Source: Nakamurella lactea DSM 19367 (lineage in GTDB: Bacteria > Actinomycetota > Actinomycetes > Mycobacteriales > Nakamurellaceae). From it: DNA of 64,000 nucleotides. The stretch covers positions 62,001-126,000 of the forward strand of contig NZ_AUFT01000006.1 of the NCBI RefSeq assembly GCF_000426645.1. Reading direction: 5' to 3'. Below, piece after piece: positions 18,243 through 26,696 of this stretch. Each line of letters begins with the position of its first letter. The stretch's first letter is position 1. The position numbers and the translations under genes are program-made. The notes under the pieces were generated by a model. That model had not been told where the DNA came from. It made no database searches and worked only from the letters and a program-made list of their open reading frames with translations.

Positions 18243-19445
18243 CTACGGCCGTTCGATCAGGACCGAAAGGCCCTGGCCGACGCCGATACACATGGTGGCC
18301 AGGGCCCGGGCTGCGTCGCGCTGCGCCAGCTCCAATGCGGCGGTCAGCACCAGGCGGGCGCCGGTGGCGCCGAGTGGGTGCCCGAGGGCGATGGCTCCGC
18401 CGTTGGGGTTGACGAACTCCGCGTCGTCCGGCAGGTCGAGTTCCCGCAGCACGGCCAGGGCCTGCGAGGCGAATGCCTCGTTCAGCTCGACCACGTCCAG
18501 ATCGGCAACTTGCAACCCGTTTCGCTGCAACAGCTTCCGCGTGGCCGGGACCGGGCCCATGCCCATGATCCTGGGTGGCACGCCCGCGGTCGCCGCTCCG
18601 GTGATCCGGGCGATCGGTTCGAGCCGGTACCTGTCGACCGCGGCGGCGGAGGCCAGCAGCACCACGGCCGCGCCGTCGTTGACGCCGGAGGCGTTGCCGG
18701 CGGTCACCGTGCCGCCGGCCCGGAACGGCGTAGGCAGCTTCGCCAGTGCTTCCATCGAGGTCTGCCTCGGGTGCTCGTCGGTGTCCACCAGCACCGGATC
18801 ACCCTTGCGCTGGGGCACCGGCACCGCGGTGATCTCGGTGCCGAACCGGCCACGCGCGATCGCAGCGGCCGCCCGTTGCTGGGAGCGCAGTGCGAAGCCG
18901 TCCTGATCGGCGCGGGAGACCCCGAAGTCGGCCGCCACGTTCTCGCCGGTCTCGGCCATCGATTCAGTGCCGTACTCGTTCTGCAGCCGGGGGTTGACGA
19001 ACCGCCAGCCGAGGGTGGTGTCGAACATCTGTGGGTCGCGGGCGAATGCGCTGGTCGACTTGCCGACGACGAACGGCGCCCGGCTCATGCTCTCGACCCC
19101 GCCGGCGATGATCAGATCGGCCTCGCCGCAGCGGATCTGCCGGGCGCCGATGGCGATGGCGTCGGCGCCGGAGGCACACAGCCGGTTGACGGTGGTACCG
19201 CTGATCGTCACCGGCAGGCCGGACAGCAGGGTGGCCATCCTGGCCACGTTGCGGTTGTCCTCGCCGGCCTGATTCGCGCAGCCGAGGATGACGTCGTCGA
19301 CCGCGGCCCAGTCCACCGCCGGCAGTCGCTCGGTCAGGGTGCGGATCAGCAGGGCGGCCAGGTCGTCCGGCCGCACCGACGACAGCACCCCGCCGTACCG
19401 TCCGATCGGCGTCCGGCTGCCGGCGACCAAGAATGCCTCACTCAC
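18243..19445 (-). CDS. paaJ: 3-oxoadipyl-CoA/acetyl-CoA C-acyltransferase (thiolase)
   Basis: A 400-aa thiolase. The nucleophilic Cys is in TVNRLCASGADAIAIGARQI, the second pair is VELNEAFASQALAV and GGAIALGHPLGATGARLVL (His), and the last catalytic Cys is in MCIGVGQGLSVLIERP. VTAGNASGVNDGAAVVLLAS is also typical. Within the paa operon its expected role is to cleave 3-oxoadipyl-CoA to succinyl-CoA and acetyl-CoA, and possibly also an earlier 2,3-dehydroadipyl derivative. Sequence alone cannot separate this from a general acetyl-CoA acetyltransferase; context decides. It is 21 nt after paaE, with a GTG start and AGGAAG upstream. Confidence 0.88.
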   Translation of the reverse strand: MSEAFLVAGSRTPIGRYGGVLSSVRPDDLAALLIRTLTERLPAVDWAAVDDVILGCANQAGEDNRNVARMATLLSGLPVTISGTTVNRLCASGADAIAIGARQIRCGEADLIIAGGVESMSRAPFVVGKSTSAFARDPQMFDTTLGWRFVNPRLQNEYGTESMAETGENVAADFGVSRADQDGFALRSQQRAAAAIARGRFGTEITAVPVPQRKGDPVLVDTDEHPRQTSMEALAKLPTPFRAGGTVTAGNASGVNDGAAVVLLASAAAVDRYRLEPIARITGAATAGVPPRIMGMGPVPATRKLLQRNGLQVADLDVVELNEAFASQALAVLRELDLPDDAEFVNPNGGAIALGHPLGATGARLVLTAALELAQRDAARALATMCIGVGQGLSVLIERP

Positions 19446-19466
19446 ACAGCATCTTCCTCACTGAAC

Positions 19467-20582
19467 TCACTGATCGAAGTCGACGACGATACTGTCCGAG
19501 GTCGGGTAAGACTGACAGGCGAGCACATACCCGCGCTCGACCTCGTCGGCCTCCAAAGCATAGTTCTGGGCCATCTCGACCGTGCCGGACACCAACTTGC
19601 ACCGGCAGGTGCCGCAGACTCCGTTCTTGCAGGCGAACGGGATCTCGCTGCGCAGCAGCCGGGCGGCGTCCAACACCGAATCGGCATCCGGGCTCATGGT
19701 GAACTCGGTGGTCCGGCCGTCCAACACCACCGTCACCTCGAAGCCGTCCTCGCGGGACTGTTCGCGGGCCACCGCCGCCCGCGGCGGCAGCGCATCGGCG
19801 TGGAACAACTCACGGTGGATGTGCTGCGGATCGGTGCCGCGCTCGACCAGGGTGTCCCGGACCAGGTCGGTCAGCGGTAGCGGGCCGCACAGGAACCAGT
19901 CGTCGACGGTGAGTTTCCCGCTGCCGTCGACGCACAGGGAGTCGAGCAGCCCGGTGAGCCGTTCGGCGTCCAACCGGCCGGACAGCAGTTCGGCGTCCTG
20001 GGTCTCCCGGGAAAGCACGTGCACGATCTGCAGCCGCCCGAGGTAGCGGTTCTTCAGATCCTCGAGATCCTCCAGGAACATGATGCTGCGTGAGGTGGCG
20101 TTGACGAAGATCAGCGTCGCCCGGCTGCCCGGTTCGGCGGCCAGCGCCGAGGCCAGGATGGACAGTATCGGGGTGATCCCGGATCCGGCGGCGACCGCGC
20201 CGTAATGCCTGGCCTGCAACGGATCGAACTGCGTGCCGAAGGTCCCGCTCGGGCTCAGCACCTCCAGGCTGTCGCCCACCTGCAGCCGGTCGAGGGCGTA
20301 CGAGGAGAACACGCCGTCCGGCAGCCGCTTCACCCCGATCCGTAGTAGCCCGGAACCGGCCGGGGCGCAGATCGAGTAGTTGCGGCGGATGTCGTCACCG
20401 GCGATCGTCGCCCTGATCGCCAGGTGCTGCCCGGCGGCGAAGGAGAACTCGTCGCGCAGGTGCCGGGGCACCTCGAAGCTGACCGCCGCCGAGTCGTCCG
20501 TCAGCCGGTCGATTGCCGACACCCTGAGCAGGTGGAAGGCCGCGCGCTGTCGCCCGGTCGCAGGACTCTCCGCAACGATCAC
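19467..20582 (-). CDS. paaE: phenylacetyl-CoA 1,2-epoxidase reductase subunit
   Basis: A 371-aa protein. The N-terminal two thirds are a ferredoxin-NADP reductase-like module with the FAD motif R-N-Y-S-I-C-A-P and the NADPH-binding GAVAAGSGITPILSILAS segment. The C-terminal 90 residues are a plant-type [2Fe-2S] ferredoxin with C-K-N-G-V-C-G-T-C-R-C-K and a fourth Cys in YVLACQSYP. It passes electrons from NADPH to the PaaA di-iron centre. The GTG start overlaps the paaC stop by 4 nt (GTGA), so no paaD gene lies between them, unlike in the usual paaABCDE order. Confidence 0.92.
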   Translation of the reverse strand: MIVAESPATGRQRAAFHLLRVSAIDRLTDDSAAVSFEVPRHLRDEFSFAAGQHLAIRATIAGDDIRRNYSICAPAGSGLLRIGVKRLPDGVFSSYALDRLQVGDSLEVLSPSGTFGTQFDPLQARHYGAVAAGSGITPILSILASALAAEPGSRATLIFVNATSRSIMFLEDLEDLKNRYLGRLQIVHVLSRETQDAELLSGRLDAERLTGLLDSLCVDGSGKLTVDDWFLCGPLPLTDLVRDTLVERGTDPQHIHRELFHADALPPRAAVAREQSREDGFEVTVVLDGRTTEFTMSPDADSVLDAARLLRSEIPFACKNGVCGTCRCKLVSGTVEMAQNYALEADEVERGYVLACQSYPTSDSIVVDFDQ

Positions 20583-21373
20583 CAGCGTGCTCCTGGGTGC
20601 AGCCGGTGCAGGTACTGCATCTCGGCGAGCAGAAAGCCCAGTGCCTCGCTGTGCCGGCCGGCGCGGCCGGTGCCCGGCTTGAACACCGCCGTCGGGACGG
20701 TCAGCGTCGCCTCGGTGAGTACCCGCGTCACCGCGTCATCCCAGACCTGGTGCAGCGCCGCAGGTTCCGCGGCGATGCCGACGGCGCCCAGTCGCTGCAG
20801 CAGCTCGTCGGACTCGAACAGCTCGCCGACGTAAGGCCAGAGCCGGTCGACGGATTCCTGCACCCGCCGGTGCGACTCCTCGGTGCCATCGCCGAGCCGG
20901 ATCACCCAGCCCGAGGCGTGCTCGAGGTGATACCTGGCCTCCTTCACCCCTTTCGCCGCGACCGCGGCGAGGGTGGCGTCCTTGCTGCCGGACAGCCGCT
21001 CGAAGAGCGGCACCTGATACGCGGAGAAGAACAGCTGACGGACCATCGTCAGCCCGAAGTCGTCGTCGTTGGGCTGCTGCACCAGCAGGCAACAGCGGAA
21101 CTCCTGTTCGGAGCGCAGGTAGGCCAGGTCGTCCTCGTCGCGATACTTCTGGTCGTCGCCGAGTTCGGCGGCGTAGGTGAGCAGCGCCCTGGCCTGGCCG
21201 AGCAGGTCGAGCCCGATGTTGGTCAGCGCCAGGTCCTCCTCGAGCTGCGGAGCGTGCGCGGCCCACTCGGCCAGCCGGTGGCTCAGGATCAGGCTGTCAT
21301 CGGCCAGCCGCAGGGTGTACTCGTGCACGTCGGCGGTGCGCTGGGCGCGCGCGTCCGGGGGCGTGCCGGTCAC
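20579..21373 (-). CDS. paaC: phenylacetyl-CoA 1,2-epoxidase structural subunit PaaC
   Basis: A 264-aa ferritin-like helical protein. Recognisable segments are WAAHAPQLEEDLALTNIGLD, LLGQARALLTYAAELGDDQK, LVQQPNDDDFGLTMVRQLFF and the GVKEARYHLEHASGWVIRLG segment. PaaC lacks the di-iron ligands and forms the structural heterodimer with PaaA. The GTG start at 21373 overlaps the paaB stop (GTGA). The open frame continues upstream into paaB/paaA sequence, but that part is not paaC-like. The stop overlaps paaE. Confidence 0.92.
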   Translation of the reverse strand: MTGTPPDARAQRTADVHEYTLRLADDSLILSHRLAEWAAHAPQLEEDLALTNIGLDLLGQARALLTYAAELGDDQKYRDEDDLAYLRSEQEFRCCLLVQQPNDDDFGLTMVRQLFFSAYQVPLFERLSGSKDATLAAVAAKGVKEARYHLEHASGWVIRLGDGTEESHRRVQESVDRLWPYVGELFESDELLQRLGAVGIAAEPAALHQVWDDAVTRVLTEATLTVPTAVFKPGTGRAGRHSEALGFLLAEMQYLHRLHPGARW

Positions 21374-21747
21374 ATCTGCACCCCGTCGGGCACGTCGTAG
21401 AACGTGGGGTGACGGTAGATCTTGTCGGCAGCGGGTTCGAAGAACGCATCCTTCTCGTCGGGAGAGGACGCGGTGATGTCGGTCGAGCGCACCACCCAGA
21501 TCGACACGCCTTCCTGCCGGCGGGTGTACAGATCGCGGGCGTTCTGCAGCGCCATCGTCGGGTCCGGCGCGTGCAGGCTGCCGACATGGTTGTGCGACAG
21601 CCCGCGGCGGGCCCGGACGAACACCTCGAACAGTGCCCATGGCTCGGCTCCGCGGTCTCTCCGGGCCTGAGCGTCGTCTCCTTCGTCGGCGACACTCGGA
21701 TCCTCGCTTCCCTGTCGCCTCGCGGGCCAGTCGGCGGATGTGCTCAT
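21370..21747 (-). CDS. paaB: phenylacetyl-CoA 1,2-epoxidase subunit PaaB
   Basis: A 125-aa protein. The family core begins near residue 35 ([20 protein letters not shown]) and continues [36 protein letters not shown] and the end [17 protein letters not shown]. PaaB is usually about 95 aa; here about 33 charged residues precede the core. An internal start is possible, but the ATG at 21747 overlaps the paaA stop (ATGA), which supports this one. PaaB bridges PaaAC heterodimers and is needed for activity. Confidence 0.9.
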   Translation of the reverse strand: MSTSADWPARRQGSEDPSVADEGDDAQARRDRGAEPWALFEVFVRARRGLSHNHVGSLHAPDPTMALQNARDLYTRRQEGVSIWVVRSTDITASSPDEKDAFFEPAADKIYRHPTFYDVPDGVQM

Positions 21748-22745
21748 GCCACCCTCTCAGGCGTAGCGGGGTTGTCCCGGCCGGGCGTAGCGGGGTTGTC
21801 CCGGTCAGGCGTAGCGGGCTTGTCCCGCTTCGCCGCATAGGCGGACGCGGCTTCCCGCACCCAACGGCCGTTGTCGTGCGCGGCCACCCTAAGGTCCAGC
21901 CGCTGCTTGTTGCAGGGCCCGTTCCCCTTGATCACCCGGTACAGCTCGTCCCAGTCGATCTCGCCGAAGTCGTAGTGTCCGCGCTCTTCGTTCCAGGCCA
22001 GATCGGGGTCGGGCAGCGTCAGTCCGAGTACTTCGGCCTGCTGCACGCACATGTCGACGAACTTCTGCCGCAGCTCGTCATTGGTGTGCCGCTTGATCTT
22101 CCAGGCCATCGACTGCTCGGTGTGCGACGACTCGGAGTCCGGTGGGCCGAACATCATCAGCGACGGCCACCACCAGCGATCGACCGACTCCTGGGCCATC
22201 GCCTTCTGCTCGGGCGTCCCGTGGGAGAGGGTGTAGAGGATCTCGTAGCCCTGCCGCTGGTGGAACGACTCCTCCTTGCAGACCCGGATCATCGCGCGGG
22301 CATACGGGCCGTAGGAGCAGCGGCACAGCGGCACCTGGTTCATGATCGCTGCGCCGTCCACCAGCCAGCCGATGGAGCCCATGTCGGCCCAGCTCAGCGT
22401 CGGGTAGTTGAAGATCGACGAGTACTTGTGCTTGCCGGCATGCAGCAGGTGGAGCATCTGCTCGCGGGAGATACCCAGTGTCTCGGCGGCCGAGTAGAGG
22501 TACTGGCCGTGCCCGGCCTCGTCCTGCACCTTGGCCATCAGGATCGCCTTGCGGCGCAGGCTCGGCGCCCTGGTGATCCAGTTGCCCTCGGGCTGCATGC
22601 CGATGATCTCGGAGTGGGCGTGCTGAGCGATCTGCCGGATCAGCGTCTTGCGGTAGGCCTCCGGCATCCAGTCCCGTGGCTCGATCCTGACATCGGCCTC
22701 GATCAGTTCGTCGAAGTGCTGCTGCAGGTCCGCCTCGGCATCCAT
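21744..22745 (-). CDS. paaA: phenylacetyl-CoA 1,2-epoxidase catalytic subunit PaaA
   Basis: A 333-aa protein that carries the di-iron centre oxidising the phenylacetyl-CoA ring to the 1,2-epoxide. Ligand-bearing helices are visible: [20 protein letters not shown] and [20 protein letters not shown], plus the [20 protein letters not shown] loop. The start at 22745 has GAGGAGG upstream. After the family's usual end (near [18 protein letters not shown]) comes a tail with the octapeptide DRDNPATP repeated, encoded by a 24-bp tandem repeat. It is the first gene of the paa operon and is divergent from paaZ. Confidence 0.94.
   Translation of the reverse strand: MDAEADLQQHFDELIEADVRIEPRDWMPEAYRKTLIRQIAQHAHSEIIGMQPEGNWITRAPSLRRKAILMAKVQDEAGHGQYLYSAAETLGISREQMLHLLHAGKHKYSSIFNYPTLSWADMGSIGWLVDGAAIMNQVPLCRCSYGPYARAMIRVCKEESFHQRQGYEILYTLSHGTPEQKAMAQESVDRWWWPSLMMFGPPDSESSHTEQSMAWKIKRHTNDELRQKFVDMCVQQAEVLGLTLPDPDLAWNEERGHYDFGEIDWDELYRVIKGNGPCNKQRLDLRVAAHDNGRWVREAASAYAAKRDKPATPDRDNPATPGRDNPATPERVA
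21761..21832. repeat. three 24-bp tandem units in the paaA 3' end
   Basis: Units start at 21761, 21785 and 21809 with GCGTAGCGGG. The first two differ at very few positions and the third is more diverged. They encode the repeated octapeptide tail of PaaA. An in-frame period of 24 keeps the paaA-paaB overlap intact. Confidence 0.8.
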
Positions 22746-22795
22746 GCCTGCCTCCTCGCGCCACTTACTTTGTAATGCCCTGTGTGACAGTATTA

Positions 22796-22811
22796 CTGAC
22801 CGAACGGTCAG
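22796..22811. promoter_or_regulatory. perfect 16-bp palindrome, candidate PaaR/TetR-type operator
   Basis: CTGACCGAACGGTCAG, apart from its central AA, is fully self-complementary. It lies between the divergent paaA and paaZ starts, next to a likely -10 region (TATTAC). The half-site ACTGACCG matches half of the operator reported for the TetR-type repressor PaaR of Corynebacterium glutamicum, as I recall it, but with a shorter spacer. De-repression by phenylacetyl-CoA is the inferred mode of control. Confidence 0.65.
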
Positions 22812-22854
22812 CTGTCCAGATGGCACGCTTGCGGCAGAGGAGTAGGAACGGGTC

Positions 22855-24900
22855 ATGACGCAGAAATTGAGCAGCTACGCCGCCGGTTCCTGGTACGCGG
22901 CCGCCGACGACGGCACTCCGATCCTGGACTCGTCGACCGGCGAGGTGGTGGCCACGGTTTCCGCCAGCGGACTGGACGTGGCGGCGATGGTCGAACACGC
23001 CAGGACCGTCGGTGGTCCGGCGCTGCGGGCGCTGACCTTCCAGCAGCGCGGCCTGATGCTCAAGGAGCTGGGCAAGTACCTGACCGGGCGGGCCGGCGAG
23101 ATCCACGCGAACTACGGCGCCGCCGGCGCCACCACCCCGGACGCCCAGGTCGACGTCGAGGGCGGCATCGGCGTGCTGTTCGTCTACGGCAGCAAGGCCC
23201 GCCGGGAGCTGCCGGACGACACCATCTACACCGACGGTGGCATCGAGCCGCTGGGCAAGGACCCCAACTTCGTCGGGCAGACGATCTACTCGTCGCGGCC
23301 GGGCGTTGCCGTCTTTATCAACGCGTTCAACTTCCCGGTCTGGGGAATGCTGGAGAAACTCGCGCCCACCCTGCTGGCCGGGCTGCCGGTGATCGTCAAG
23401 CCGGCCACCGCCACCGCGCAGCTGGCCGAGCAGGCCTTCCGGCAGATCATCGAGTCCGGCATCCTGCCGGAAGGCTCGGTGCAGTTCATCGCCGGCGGTG
23501 TCGGTGACCTGTTGGACCACCTCGGCGGGAACGACGTGATCGCCTTCACCGGTTCCGCATCGACCGCTGCCAAGCTGCGGTCCGGGCCGGCGGTCGTCGA
23601 GCGGAGCGCCACCTTCAACGGCGAGGCCGATTCGCTGAACGCGTCAATCCTCGGCCCGGACGGCGGGCCGGACACCGAGGAGTTCGCCCAGTTCATCAAG
23701 ACGGTGGCCCGCGAGGTGACGTCGAAGACCGGCCAGAAGTGCACCGCGATCCGTCGCGCTCTGGTACCGGAGCCGTTGCTGGACAAGGTGATCGATGCGT
23801 TGACGGCGCGACTGGGGAAGGTGGTGGTCGGCGACCCGCGCGATCCGGCGACCCGGATGGGGCCGTTGGTGAGTGTCGCGCAGCGCGACGAGGTGGCCGG
23901 CGCGGTGCGCCGGTTGGCGCAGGGGGCGGACATCCTGCTCGGTGGACCGGACGCGGAGCTGACGCTCGGTTCCGGAGACCCGGCCAAGGGTGCGTTCTTC
24001 CCGCCGACGGTGCTGCTGGCCCGCGACCGTCGGGACCGGAACCTGCACACCATCGAGGCTTTCGGTCCGGTGACCACGCTGTTCCCGTATACGGACGCCG
24101 CCGAGGCGGCCGAGCTGGTGGCGCTGGGGGAGGGCAGTCTGGTCGCCTCGGTGGTCAGCAACGACCAGCAGTTCGTCCGCGACCTGGTGCGGGAGATCGC
24201 GCCGTTCCACGGTCGGTTGTTGTTGCTGGATCGCGACAGTGCGGCGGCGGCCACCCCACACGGAGCCGTGTTGCCCAACCTGATCCACGGCGGTCCCGGG
24301 CGGGCCGGCGGTGGTGCCGAGCTCGGTGGCATTCGCGGTGTGCTGCACCTGATGCAGGCCACCAGCCTGTCCGGGTCGCCGGCGCTGATCGCCGCCGCTA
24401 CCGGCAGGTGGAACGCCAACGCGCCGGAGGTCGACCCCGGGGTGCACCCGTTCCGCAAGTACTACGAGCAGCTGCAGATCGGTGACACCTTCCACACCGG
24501 CACCCGGGAGATCACCCTGGCCGACATCGAGACGTTCGCGCACTTCACCGGCGACACCTTCTACGCGCACATGGATGACCAGGCTGCAGCGGCGAATCCG
24601 TTGTTCGAGGGGCGGGTGGCGCACGGCTACTTCGTGCTGGCGGCGGCGGCCGGCCTGTTCGTCGATCCCGATCCGGGTCCGGTGCTGGCCAACTTCGGCC
24701 TGGATCGGCTGCGGTTCGTCAAACCCGTCTACCCCGGTGACGTCATCTCGGTCCGGCTCACCTGCAAGGCCAAGACCATTCGCGGCGGCATCGACCAGGG
24801 CGAGGTGACCTGGGACGTCGGGGTGACCAATTCCGATGGCGAACTCGTTGCCGCGTACGACCTTCTGACGATCAACGCGCTGGAGTCAGCGGCCGGCTGA
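22855..24900 (+). CDS. paaZ: bifunctional oxepin-CoA hydrolase / 3-oxo-5,6-dehydrosuberyl-CoA semialdehyde dehydrogenase
   Basis: A 681-aa fusion. Residues ~1-520 are an aldehyde dehydrogenase with [20 protein letters not shown], the [17 protein letters not shown] segment and the catalytic Cys in [19 protein letters not shown]. Residues ~530-681 are a MaoC-like hydratase with [20 protein letters not shown] and the [17 protein letters not shown] segment, which carries the Asp and His needed for ring hydrolysis. Together they open oxepin-CoA and oxidise the aldehyde formed. A GAGGAGTAGGAA precedes the ATG. It is divergent from paaA and shares the palindromic operator with it. Confidence 0.94.
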   Translation: MTQKLSSYAAGSWYAAADDGTPILDSSTGEVVATVSASGLDVAAMVEHARTVGGPALRALTFQQRGLMLKELGKYLTGRAGEIHANYGAAGATTPDAQVDVEGGIGVLFVYGSKARRELPDDTIYTDGGIEPLGKDPNFVGQTIYSSRPGVAVFINAFNFPVWGMLEKLAPTLLAGLPVIVKPATATAQLAEQAFRQIIESGILPEGSVQFIAGGVGDLLDHLGGNDVIAFTGSASTAAKLRSGPAVVERSATFNGEADSLNASILGPDGGPDTEEFAQFIKTVAREVTSKTGQKCTAIRRALVPEPLLDKVIDALTARLGKVVVGDPRDPATRMGPLVSVAQRDEVAGAVRRLAQGADILLGGPDAELTLGSGDPAKGAFFPPTVLLARDRRDRNLHTIEAFGPVTTLFPYTDAAEAAELVALGEGSLVASVVSNDQQFVRDLVREIAPFHGRLLLLDRDSAAAATPHGAVLPNLIHGGPGRAGGGAELGGIRGVLHLMQATSLSGSPALIAAATGRWNANAPEVDPGVHPFRKYYEQLQIGDTFHTGTREITLADIETFAHFTGDTFYAHMDDQAAAANPLFEGRVAHGYFVLAAAAGLFVDPDPGPVLANFGLDRLRFVKPVYPGDVISVRLTCKAKTIRGGIDQGEVTWDVGVTNSDGELVAAYDLLTINALESAAG

Positions 24901-25156
24901 CACCGAGTTGATGACGCGTGACCGACAACTGTCGGTACGCGGTGCTACACACGACGAATGACGAATCCAGTGCTGACCGGTGCGTCGATCCCCGGCCGCG
25001 GCAACTCGCTCGATCCCGAGGTCGTCCGTGCAGTTTGACGGCGCGGATGAATTCATCACAATCGACGAATACCTGCGCGGAACCCACCGTCCGTGAACCG
25101 GTTTCGCCGTTCACCGTGAGCAGAAGTAGTCGCTTGAAGAGTGCAGGTGAAAGATA

Positions 25157-25162
25157 TAAAAT
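25157..25162 (+). promoter_or_regulatory. -10 box TAAAAT (within TATAAAAT) of a leaderless promoter
   Basis: TATAAAAT ends 7 nt before the ATG at 25170. It is one of the few A/T-rich patches in this part of the window. Confidence 0.5.
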
Positions 25163-25169
25163 CGAACGT

Positions 25170-26685
25170 ATGATGGAGGACGGCGGGAGTCGCGATACGG
25201 ATTCTGGCAGGGCGGCGACGTTGGCCGCGCTGGCGCCGTCGTGGGCGCCGGTCCGGTTGACGTTCGGTCCGGGGTTCGAGGACGAGGTGCGGCGGCTGCT
25301 GCGGCCGCTGGGCGATGGGATGGTCCGATCGGTGCGGGCGTTCACCGATGTCCTGGCCACCTCGGCGCCGCCCAGGGATGCCGCGGCGCGGGTGGATCGG
25401 ATCGCCGCGTTGGAGCAGGCCCGAGCGGTGCTGGCGGCGGCGCAGCTGGCGGAGGAGGTCGCGTTCGCCGAACAGCAACGCGCCGAACAGTCCGCATCCG
25501 GTGTTCCGGCGTCGAAGTTGGGCCGCGGCATCGCCGAGCAGATCGGGTTCGCCCGTCGGATCTCCCCGGTCGCCGCGTCCCGGCACGTCGGCCTGGCGGT
25601 CACCCTGCGGGACCGGCTCCCCGAAGCGTTCAAACAGCTGTGGGCGGGTGCGGTGTCCGAGGACCAGTGCGCGATCCTGGCGAACCGCACCTCGCACCTC
25701 ACGGACACCGACGCGATCCTCGTCGACGCCGGGATCAGCCCGCGGATGTCGGGCTGGAACAAGGCGCAGACCGAGCAGGCCGCCGACGCCGCCGCGTACG
25801 CGATTGACCCGCACGGCCTGATCGCTCGGCGCACTGCCGCGGAGAAGGACCGCCGGGTCTGGGTGAGGCCGGGTAAGGACGGGATGGCGAACCTCGGGGC
25901 GTCGCTGCCGCTGGCGCAGGGTGTGCGGGTGTACGCGACCCTGCTGAAGAGGGCGAAAGCGATCCGCGGGGTCGGCGGCGAGACCCGCACCCTGAACCAG
26001 ATCATGGCCGACCTGCTGGTCTGTGCGGTCACCGGCGAACGCGACCCGCATCTGGTGCCCGTCGTGATCAACCTGACCGTCACCCCGGAGACGGTATTCA
26101 ACGGCGGTGACGAACCGGCGATCCTGGAAGGTCTCGGCCCGATCCCGGCCGAACACGCCAGAGCCATCATCGCCGGCCAACCACCCGAAACAAAAAACCA
26201 GCGGACCACCCGCCGCGTCCGCCGGCCAGCACCCGCCCGGCGAATGCACCTGCGAAACCCCCAGCCCCGACTTCGATGTCACCGCCCGCGAATTCCGCCG
26301 CGCCAAGGTGTGGCTGCAACGGGTGCTGGTCGACCCGGTCACCGGGGTCGCGACCAACATGGACTCCCGGAAACGCGAGTTCGACGGCATCCTGCGCCGG
26401 TTCATCACCCTGCGGGACCGGGTCTGTCGACACCCCTACTGCGCCGCCGCGATCCGGCACGCCGACCACATCACCCCCTACCGCGACGGCGGCGACACCA
26501 GCATCGACAACGGCCAAGGACTCTGCGAATCCGGGAACTACGCCAAAGACATCCCCGGCTGGCACACCCAACGCGGCGACCGACCCGGCGAAACCATCGT
26601 CACCACCCCCACCCCCACCGGCCACCGATACGCCACCCTGCCACCCCACCAAACCGGCATGCCCGGAACCAGTACCAAGATCTGA
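25170..26685 (+). pseudogene. DUF222-HNH endonuclease protein, interrupted by a frameshift
   Basis: The first frame (25170 to about 26195) encodes the DUF222 domain: ARAVLAAAQLAEEVAFAEQQ, LGRGIAEQIGFARRISPVAA and QADAAAYAIDPHGLIARRTA-type segments. At about 26193-26198 there is a run of six A's (A-C-AAAAAA-C-C). Past it the protein continues one base out of phase: ECTCETPSPDFDVTAREFRR, then the HNH motif C-R-H-P-Y-C, H-A-D-H-I-T-P-Y-R and D-N-G-Q-G-L-C, with the stop at 26685. Joined, it would be about 504 aa. DUF222-HNH genes are multicopy in actinobacteria and suspected to be mobile. A +1 shift at the A-run, a sequencing error or a true mutation would each explain it. Confidence 0.75.
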
Positions 26686-26696
26686 CCTCGGAGCGA

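Noticed and set aside
24901-25169. Possible short gene between paaZ and the HNH gene
   Set aside because: The open frame continues upstream of the DUF222 start but has no start signal, ribosome-binding site or recognisable protein sequence; the -10 box at 25157 places the start at 25170.
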